From assembly GCA_001817755.1 (NCBI GenBank), contig MHIY01000022.1:7742-28926 (forward strand): a stretch of 21,185 nucleotides of DNA, read 5' to 3'. This document shows, piece after piece, positions 16,480 to 21,185 of the stretch. Position 1 is the stretch's first letter. Each line of letters starts with the position of its first letter. The notes under the pieces were generated by a model, which was not told where the DNA came from, made no database searches, and saw only the letters and a program-made list of their open reading frames with translations. This DNA is from Candidatus Colwellbacteria bacterium RIFCSPLOWO2_01_FULL_48_10 (GTDB lineage Bacteria > Patescibacteriota > Minisyncoccia > UBA6257 > Colwellbacteraceae). The position numbers and the translations under genes are program-made.

Positions 16480-17730
16480 ATGAAATTTTTAAGGAAATTC
16501 GCGATTTTGGGTCTATTAGTCATTGGCTGCACCGGAATGCAGCAGCCGGTTTTGGCTGCGCAGACCCCAGAGGAACTTAGACAGGCGATTGATGCCCGTG
16601 CTAAGGAACTGGAGGCCATATCGGCCCAAATACAAGAGACCAATGACAACCTTTCTAAACTCCAAGGCCAGGGCCGGACCCTTACTCAGGAGGTTAAAAA
16701 ATTCGACTATCTTATAAACCAGGCTAACCTTGGAATAAAATCGAGCGAGGTCAGCGTGCAAAAGCTTGGCCTTGAACTCGATTCGTTAAACTACAAGCTT
16801 GTTGATGCAAACCAGAGCATCGAGTCCAAAAAAGAAGCGATAGTGGAAACGCTCAGGATACTGCTCAAACGCGACCGCGAGGGCATTCTCCATATGCTTT
16901 TAAAGAATGCCAGCCTGGTTGAGGGAGTTTTCGACATTCAGGCCGTAAAAGATCTACAGGATGTTTTGTCCGCCAATGTCAGTGATCTGAAAAAAATGCA
17001 GGAAACTCTGACTGAGACAATAAGCAAGACCAGTGACAAAAGAGTCGCTATCGAGACTGAGAATCGAAACCTGAAGAACAAGAAGCTTATTCTAGATGAC
17101 CAGAAACAGGACAAGAACGATGTTTTAAAGCAGGTCAAGAATAGGGAGAGTCTTTATCAAAAACAGTTGACCGAATTAGAGTCTCAGCAGGAATCGGTTT
17201 CTAAGGACATTGCCGAGATTGAACGGGAGTTGCGCGCAAAGTTTGATGCGAGCATATTGCCGCTCAAGAGGCCCGGCGTTTTTCATTGGCCAGTAACTTT
17301 GAGATCGAGTGGGGGAATAGGAGTAATCACTCAGCACGCCGGAGGAGTTTCCCGCCTTTATAACGGCCGTCCGCACAATGGACTTGATATTGGGATTCCC
17401 ATTGGGACGCCGATCATGTCTGCCGAAGATGGTATTGTCACCGCGGTCGATAATAACGGCAAGAGACTTCAGTATGGAAGATACGTCTTAATAAAGCACG
17501 GTAACAACATGACGACCTTATACGCACATCTTTCGCGGCAGATCGTGCAGGTAGGCCAAAGCGTTAAGCGTGGCGAGACGATAGGTTATTCGGGCAATAC
17601 GGGATACTCGACCGGACCGCACCTCCATTTCGGGGTTTATTGGAGCCCTAGCGTCATTATGAAGTCGATTTATCCCGCTACTGGCCTGGTTCCAATAGGC
17701 GTTATCATTGACCCGGAGGATTATTTATAG
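16480..17730 (+). CDS. EnvC-like coiled-coil protein with M23 (LytM) peptidase domain
   Basis: An exported murein hydrolase or hydrolase activator, likely active in wall cleavage at division. Starting at ATG 16480, two bases after gltX, it has 416 residues; the longer open frame from 16351 lies inside gltX and lacks a signal peptide. The N-terminus is a signal sequence with two readings: a lipobox (VIGC) or a signal peptidase I site (VLA before AQT). About residues 30-260 are a long coiled coil rich in Q, K, E and L. The C-terminal M23 domain keeps all zinc and catalytic positions: His299 and Asp303 (HNGLD), His350 (YAHLS), His381 and His383 (HLHFG). Intact residues point to an active enzyme, unlike EnvC itself, which only activates amidases. 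Confidence 0.9.
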   Translation: MKFLRKFAILGLLVIGCTGMQQPVLAAQTPEELRQAIDARAKELEAISAQIQETNDNLSKLQGQGRTLTQEVKKFDYLINQANLGIKSSEVSVQKLGLELDSLNYKLVDANQSIESKKEAIVETLRILLKRDREGILHMLLKNASLVEGVFDIQAVKDLQDVLSANVSDLKKMQETLTETISKTSDKRVAIETENRNLKNKKLILDDQKQDKNDVLKQVKNRESLYQKQLTELESQQESVSKDIAEIERELRAKFDASILPLKRPGVFHWPVTLRSSGGIGVITQHAGGVSRLYNGRPHNGLDIGIPIGTPIMSAEDGIVTAVDNNGKRLQYGRYVLIKHGNNMTTLYAHLSRQIVQVGQSVKRGETIGYSGNTGYSTGPHLHFGVYWSPSVIMKSIYPATGLVPIGVIIDPEDYL

Positions 17731-17742
17731 TATCGTAAGTTC

Positions 17743-17880
17743 ATGACATTCGACGAACTTCTTGTTGATCTGCAGAACCTCGTGGCGCCTTTAGTAGCCC
17801 TTTTAAAAGGCATAGGTATTATATTCGTAAAAGTACTTAGTTGGTTGGCCGATCTATTGAGCGGTCTGATCAATCCATAA
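17743..17880 (+). CDS. 45-residue hydrophobic protein
   Basis: Encodes MTFDELLVDLQNLVAPLVAL at the N-terminus, continues as one hydrophobic, amphipathic helix and ends in SGLINP. It begins 12 bases after the M23 gene and is followed by a terminator, so it would be the last gene of the cell-wall operon. Its use of acidic residues first and hydrophobic residues after suggests a small membrane-associated peptide. No family is recognised. Support rests on position, codon pattern and the terminator; it could still be chance. Confidence 0.5.
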   Translation: MTFDELLVDLQNLVAPLVALLKGIGIIFVKVLSWLADLLSGLINP

Positions 17881-17956
17881 AAGACGTCAGCATGGGTAGA
17901 TAGGGAGCGGAGGGCTTAATGTTTAACTATCTGTCGCATAATATATCTTTCTCGAC

Positions 17957-17985
17957 GCATCACTTAAGTGAGTGATGCTTTGTTG
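17957..17985 (+). terminator. Rho-independent terminator of the cell-wall operon
   Basis: GCATCACT (17957-17964) pairs perfectly with AGTGATGC (17971-17978) around TAAGTG and is followed by TTTGTTGT. An outer pairing, TCTGTCG (17930-17936) with CGACAGA (18001-18007), can enclose it. Confidence 0.6.
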
Positions 17986-18034
17986 TAAGACATAATTTCA
18001 CGACAGACGGCGTGCAACTATAAGTTTTTTGACA

Positions 18035-18040
18035 TATAAT
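18035..18040 (+). promoter_or_regulatory. Perfect -10 box (TATAAT) before the 23-residue ORF
   Basis: TATAAT stands 13 bases before the ATG at 18054, so the transcript would begin about seven bases before the start codon. The -35 at the right distance (GTGCAA, 18012-18017) is weak. It could also serve the nuclease gene at 18141. Confidence 0.45.
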
Positions 18041-18053
18041 TCAGTCTTATAAA

Positions 18054-18125
18054 ATGATAAACGATCTAATGGTTCTTTTGTTATTGTGCGGCATCGCTTA
18101 TTCCATGATCTACTTCATGAATTAA
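18054..18125 (+). CDS. 23-residue putative membrane peptide
   Basis: Encodes MINDLMVLLLLCGIAYSMI then YFMN, a single short hydrophobic helix. It starts just downstream of a perfect -10 box and ends 15 bases before the nuclease gene. It may be a leader peptide for that gene, a small membrane protein, or a chance frame. Confidence 0.3.
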   Translation: MINDLMVLLLLCGIAYSMIYFMN

Positions 18126-18140
18126 AGCTCAAAATTATCA

Positions 18141-18893
18141 ATGGCTAATAACGGCGATAATTTTAAGGATGAACACGGCTATATTATGAATGGCGCGTGG
18201 TACCCGCGCGTTACAAGTATTATCAATATAAAGGCCAAGCCGGCTTTATACCGCTTTTACGGTGGTCTGAATAGCTTCGCTGAAGGCGAGATGATCAAGC
18301 AGAAGTCGGCTGACGAAGGCACACTGGTCCATGAATTCGCCGAAAAGATCCTAGTTGGAGACGAATCTCTCCCTCCGGCGTATATACAACCATCAATCGA
18401 TGCTTTGCGGCGCTTTTTAGAACAAAATAAGGTACACGTTGATCGCGATTGGGTCGAAAAAAGAATTGTCCATTATAAGGAACGTTATGCCGGCACGATC
18501 GACGCTTTGGCTTTGATTGGCGGCAAATTCGGAGTGCTCGACATTAAAACTTCGCAGGAAATATATCGAGACTATAACCTTCAAACCGCGGCCTATTTTG
18601 CATCGTTAAGCGACGAGTTCTCTACCCTGCAAACTAGATGGATATTGCGCATTGACCAGACACAGAAATGCTTGAATTGCGGCGCAGTAAGGCGTACTAA
18701 GGGCGGCCGTGAAAAGATACGAAAGAATGGCGGAGATTTGCATTGCCAGCACGAATGGAGCGAAATGACCGGGCACATCGAACTCAAGGAATCCCCCAAT
18801 TGGAAAGAAGATTTCGATGCCTTCCTTGCGGCTAAGAAACTTTGGGAATGGGAAAACGAATCCCCGCTCAAGAAGATAGGATACCTACGCTAG
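18141..18893 (+). CDS. PD-(D/E)XK (RecB/Cas4-type) nuclease with zinc-finger-like insertion
   Basis: A 250-residue nuclease of the PDDEXK superfamily. The conserved set is visible in order: His64-Glu65 (GTLVHEFAE), Asp121 (AGTIDAL), Asp134 and Lys136 (GVLDIKTS) and Gln148 (LQTAAYFASL). This is the pattern of RecB-, Cas4- and phage-exonuclease-like enzymes, which cut or trim DNA with a divalent metal. Near the C-terminus lies an unusual Cys177-x2-Cys180 and Cys202-x-His204 pair that looks like a small zinc site; Cas4-type iron-sulfur cysteines are not arranged this way. No cas genes, repeats or recombination genes are adjacent. The start gives a Met directly before a short polar stretch and YIMNGAWYPRVTSII. 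A role in repair or in defence against, or use of, foreign DNA is possible. Confidence 0.85.
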   Translation: MANNGDNFKDEHGYIMNGAWYPRVTSIINIKAKPALYRFYGGLNSFAEGEMIKQKSADEGTLVHEFAEKILVGDESLPPAYIQPSIDALRRFLEQNKVHVDRDWVEKRIVHYKERYAGTIDALALIGGKFGVLDIKTSQEIYRDYNLQTAAYFASLSDEFSTLQTRWILRIDQTQKCLNCGAVRRTKGGREKIRKNGGDLHCQHEWSEMTGHIELKESPNWKEDFDAFLAAKKLWEWENESPLKKIGYLR

Positions 18894-18956
18894 CGCTGAA
18901 ATTTCAATATTTAAACATCGAAAGATAACAGAGGCCATTTTCATTTTAAATGAATT

Positions 18957-19535
18957 TCGCCCCGGCAGAAATGTCTGTCGAGGCGAGATGAATGTTATCC
19001 CTTGGCCCGCAAATCGGGTATTTTGAGCCAAGGGAGACGGGTTTTGTTTTGGGAGTTACCGTTGACGGTTCTCCCGCGCAGAGATCCGGAGGAGGGCACC
19101 GGAATTGCGCTATTGTGCTGTATCGATGGACTTCTTGGGATGGGATGAAAACAGCAGCACAATACAAAAGCCAATCTTTCTTATATGAGCGTCTCTGATT
19201 TTAAGGGGGTGCGGGATTTGCACGTGGTGCGTTATCCCCTTGTCAGAGACGTCCCGCCCGAACGGGAAATAGATAATGAACTAGGTGAGTAGATTCCTTC
19301 GTTTGGGGCTCGGCCACAGCGGAGCAAGCGGATTTTGGATTCTTTCCAAACGAAGGGTAGTACTGAGAGAAGCTGGTTCGCACATACCGTTGGTGTACCG
19401 CGTGTGAAGCTTAGACGGCGCAAGGCAGTTTGGCTGTGACGCTAGTGTTTTGCTTAGGTTCGGCGATACCTCTCCCAATACCACGTGCTTTCGCACATGC
19501 CCGCCGCGGGGGCAATGTGGAATATCGTACCACCT
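18957..19535. ncRNA. Candidate large structured RNA, about 580 nt, family unknown
   Basis: This stretch has no credible protein gene but many perfect stems: 18957-18986 (TCGCC/GGCGA with inner GGCAGA/TCTGTC), CCCTTGGC/GCCAAGGG (18999-19034), GGGAG/CTCCC with inner ACCG/CGGT (19051-19075), ATTGTGCTG/CAGCACAAT (19112-19163), CGTCTCTGA/TCAGAGACG with inner AAGGGG/CCCCTT (19190-19251), TCCCG/CGGGA (19252-19267), CCTTCGTTTGG/CCAAACGAAGG (19296-19356), and a branched end (about 19480-19533). Strand is undecided. On the minus strand one stem closes with a GAAA (GNRA) tetraloop and the RNA would lie downstream of the 52-residue gene; on the plus strand it would follow the nuclease gene. GGAGCAAG at 19321 and GGTGCGG at 19208 recall RNase P, but the invariant RNase P cores are missing. 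Confidence 0.5.
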
Positions 19536-19548
19536 TGTATCTTTACCG

Positions 19549-19707
19549 TCAATCTACTTGCTCGATCACGATAGGTGCGCGATTACCAGTCTGGCCGATG
19601 AGATACCCCATTCCAAAGGCCAGCGAAAGGGATAGGGCCAGCATTACGCTCCAGATTATGACGCTTTTGCGGTTGAGGTTTGTTTTTATATATTCTTCGA
19701 TTTGCAT
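19549..19707 (-). CDS. 52-residue single-span membrane protein
   Basis: Encodes MQIEEYIKTNLNRKSVIIWS, a hydrophobic segment (about residues 16-38, including LALSLSLAFGMGYLIG) and a short tail, NRAPIVIEQVD. The charged start with a following membrane helix suggests an inside-to-outside signal anchor. A tail of the form NRAPIVIE is, as I recall it, common at the start of longer exported CPR proteins, so this may be a gene cut short after its anchor; a genuine small protein is equally possible. A promoter (19725-19752) lies just upstream on the same strand, and the structured RNA candidate starts directly behind it. Confidence 0.55.
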   Translation of the reverse strand: MQIEEYIKTNLNRKSVIIWSVMLALSLSLAFGMGYLIGQTGNRAPIVIEQVD

Positions 19708-19724
19708 TTTTATGGGTGTATTGT

Positions 19725-19752
19725 ATCATATCCTGACTGATTATTTAGGCAA
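19725..19752 (-). promoter_or_regulatory. Probable promoter of the 52-residue gene
   Basis: On the minus strand TTGCCT (19747-19752), 16 bases and TATGAT (19725-19730) form a reasonable sigma70 promoter about 18 bases before the ATG. A second -10 candidate, TACAAT, overlaps at 19720-19725. Confidence 0.45.
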
Positions 19753-19757
19753 ATGGC

Positions 19758-19805
19758 ATCCCGTAAAATCCTTGCTTCGCAATGATAACGGGATAGCTCA
19801 TTTTT
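19758..19805 (+). promoter_or_regulatory. Hairpin in the rpmA leader, possible attenuator
   Basis: ATCCCGT (19758-19764) pairs with ACGGGAT (19788-19794), and TTGC/GCAA (19772-19782) forms an inner stem. A T-run (CATTTTTCT) follows a few bases later, about 35 bases before the rpmA start. It could attenuate rpmA or end a transcript from further left; ribosomal genes are often controlled by such leaders. Confidence 0.4.
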
Positions 19806-19837
19806 CTAGATAAAAATCAGTAAATTTTTATAGAAAA

Positions 19838-20119
19838 ATGGCACATACAAAATCGGGCGGGTCTACAAAATTAGGCCGAGATTCCGTTTCAAAAAGGTTA
19901 GGTGTTAAGCTCCAGGATGGACAGGCAGTTTTACCCGGCCAAATAATCATCCGTCAGCGCGGTACTAAGTATATGCCGGGCTTGAACGTAAAGACTGGTG
20001 CTGACGACACCATTTACGCCATGAAATCTGGCACGGTTAAGTTCGCTTCAAAAAAGAAGATTCGTTTTGACGGCCAGATAAGGTACGTTAAAGTTGTCGG
20101 CGTGACTGTTTCCAAATAA
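19838..20119 (+). CDS. rpmA: 50S ribosomal protein L27
   Basis: A 93-residue protein of the large ribosomal subunit whose N-terminus reaches the peptidyl transferase centre. MAHTKSGGSTKLGRDS, KRLGVK, QRGTKYMPGLNV and DDTIYAMKSGTVKF match L27 throughout. It starts directly with MAH, so there is no cleavable N-terminal extension of the Firmicutes kind. rplU (L21), its usual partner, is not upstream. No Shine-Dalgarno precedes it (TATAGAAAA before ATG). Confidence 0.96.
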   Translation: MAHTKSGGSTKLGRDSVSKRLGVKLQDGQAVLPGQIIIRQRGTKYMPGLNVKTGADDTIYAMKSGTVKFASKKKIRFDGQIRYVKVVGVTVSK

Positions 20120-20167
20120 CAAGAATTTTCCAATTATCCCGCGCATGATCTGCGTGGGTACCCAATC

Positions 20168-20207
20168 AACAACACCACTATTCACGACCGTGAATAGTGG
20201 TGTTGTT
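20168..20207. terminator. Bidirectional terminator between rpmA and rplI
   Basis: A perfect 19-base inverted repeat with only two bases between the arms; in RNA the stem is about 18 pairs. It ends in TTGTTT on the plus strand and begins with a matching A-rich arm, so it can stop transcription from both converging genes. Confidence 0.8.
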
Positions 20208-20224
20208 TGAGATCGCGGCTGAAT

Positions 20225-20662
20225 CTAGGGTGTAATATTTACACTTACACTCCCTCTAATCCCCTTTCCCAGATTAACCCTGATCTCGTGACTCCCAAGA
20301 GCCCTTAGATGCAGATTCTCGGGTTCCACAACAACATTTTCGAATCCCCTCTTGGTTAGCGCGGATTCGATCTCAGGCGCGGTAACTGATTTGAATATTT
20401 CTTTATGCTCGCCAACCGGCACTTTGATCGCAAGGGGTTTCTTTCGGAATTCATTTCCCATCGCCGCCAGTTTTGCTTTAAGATCTGTTATTTCTTTTGC
20501 CGCGCTATCTGACCTAGCCTTAACCTCGTTTAGGGCTGTTTCTGTGGCGAGTTTAGCCAATCCTTTTGCAAGTAAAAAATTCTTGGCGTAGCCGTCGGCA
20601 ACGTTTTTCACCTCATTTTTTCGCCCAACATTCCTGACATCCTGCAAAAAAATTACTTTCAT
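20225..20662 (-). CDS. rplI: 50S ribosomal protein L9
   Basis: A 145-residue L9 that binds 23S rRNA at the base of the L1 stalk. The N-terminal domain is clear: MKVIFLQDVRNVGRKNEV then VADGYAKNFLLAKGLA; it is followed by a charged connecting helix (about residues 40-75) and the C-terminal domain (LAIKVPVGEHKEIFKSV, GSHEIRVNLGKGI). Length is normal for L9. L9 is reported missing from several CPR lineages, so its presence narrows the placement. It converges on rpmA, and the protease gene is upstream on the same strand. Confidence 0.95.
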   Translation of the reverse strand: MKVIFLQDVRNVGRKNEVKNVADGYAKNFLLAKGLAKLATETALNEVKARSDSAAKEITDLKAKLAAMGNEFRKKPLAIKVPVGEHKEIFKSVTAPEIESALTKRGFENVVVEPENLHLRALGSHEIRVNLGKGIRGSVSVNITP

Positions 20663-20732
20663 GATAATTAATTCAAAATGTAAATATCAAAAATCAAAAT
20701 GACATATTAAAATTTAAGAATGTTCTGTTCAA

Positions 20733-20756
20733 TCTCTGAATCTCTGAATCTCTGAA
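20733..20756. repeat. Three tandem copies of TCTCTGAA
   Basis: An exact 8-base unit occurs three times in a row in the AT-rich spacer between the protease gene and rplI. Copy number may vary between strains. No promoter element overlaps it clearly. Confidence 0.85.
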
Positions 20757-20786
20757 CTTCGCATTTTTATTTTCCACTTTGATTTT

Positions 20787-21185
20787 TTATTTTTTAATTT
20801 GAGTTTCTATCACTTCCATCGCTTTATTAAGCTGTGGGTCGGGCTTGTCTTTAGTCCAGTCGGCGGGTAATTCGACTTTATAGTCGGGTTCGAGGCCGTT
20901 TTTATCGATTGCGTCGCCTTTAGGCAGAAGCCATTTAGCTATCGTAACTTTAAGCGTAGACCCGTCGTTCAGTGGGCTTAGCTCTTGGACCGTCCCCTTG
21001 CCGAAGCTTTTTGCTCCCACTAGTTTCACGCCGCGATTATCTCGCAATGCCCCGGCCAATATCTCGGACGCCGAAGCCGACCCTTCGTTTATAAGCACGA
21101 CCACAGGAAAATCTTTAAGGCGCATGTTGCCGTTTGCGCGGAATATGTTTTTAAGCCCGGTCGAAAACTCCTCGCTTACGACCAC
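20787..21185 (-). CDS. ctpA: C-terminal processing peptidase (S41, CtpA/Prc type), 3' part
   Basis: An exported serine protease with a Ser-Lys dyad that trims C-termini of periplasmic or surface proteins. The gene runs off the right edge, so only the last 133 residues are present; signal peptide and PDZ domain are outside. Visible are PVVVLINEGSASASEILAGAL with the catalytic serine (the Ser of GSASASE) and KSFGKGTVQ with the catalytic lysine, then LKVTIAKWLLPKG and the family's GLEPDYKVELP tail. The two catalytic residues are intact. Confidence 0.93.
   Translation of the reverse strand: MVVSEEFSTGLKNIFRANGNMRLKDFPVVVLINEGSASASEILAGALRDNRGVKLVGAKSFGKGTVQELSPLNDGSTLKVTIAKWLLPKGDAIDKNGLEPDYKVELPADWTKDKPDPQLNKAMEVIETQIKK

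Noticed and set aside
19208..19330. RNase P RNA, suggested by GGTGCGG and GGAGCAAG
   Set aside because: The invariant GGAAAGUCC-type and ACAGAA-type cores could not be found, so the resemblance may be chance. A covariance search would settle it.
19281..19496. ORFs on both strands in the second structured stretch
   Set aside because: They overlap each other and the long perfect stems, and show no recognisable protein pattern.

Overview
The window looks like a piece of the genome of a Patescibacteria (CPR) bacterium, most likely Parcubacteria-like. This is inferred from small, tightly packed genes, 4-base ATGA overlaps, diverged MurG-type enzymes, an EnvC-like M23 protein, exported proteins with no recognisable relatives, and an almost complete lack of Shine-Dalgarno sequences. 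TGA acts as a stop codon here (for example at 7996 and in the ATGA overlaps), so this is not a UGA-recoding lineage. Both window edges cut through genes.

Layout. 2-673 is the 3' part of mraY. 674-1263 has no convincing protein gene. It holds a near-consensus promoter, a run of hairpins and a terminator-like hairpin, so it probably encodes a structured RNA of about 460 nt. 1264-2385 is a MurG-like glycosyltransferase. 2386-2667 is a cluster of five hairpins followed by a promoter. 2668-11220 is a visibly AT-richer block of four exported or membrane-anchored proteins: a 1532-residue surface protein (NosD-type beta-helix, C39-like papain-fold domain, OmpL47-like Ig domain), two proteins that share a new two-cysteine domain, and a PDZ protein. 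A stranded copy of the big protein's tail lies between them (8000-8053). 11330-17880 is a compact operon: a D-aminoacylase-like amidohydrolase with a degraded metal site, ftsW, a second MurG, gltX, an M23 peptidase with a coiled coil, and a 45-residue hydrophobic protein, closed by a terminator. 18054-18893 holds a 23-residue ORF and a PD-(D/E)XK nuclease. 18957-19535 is a second, larger structured stretch without genes, next to a 52-residue membrane protein on the minus strand. The right end has rpmA (+), a shared terminator, rplI (-) and the 3' part of a CtpA-type protease (-).

How it fits together. MraY, FtsW and MurG make lipid II and polymerise it, and the M23/EnvC-like protein probably cuts or remodels the wall. 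The exported block interrupts this cell-wall neighbourhood and may supply the cell surface or act in contact with other cells. The least explained parts are the two structured RNA candidates, the five-hairpin cluster, and the exported block with its shared domain and tail remnant. All family calls were made by reading motifs by eye; no database search was run.
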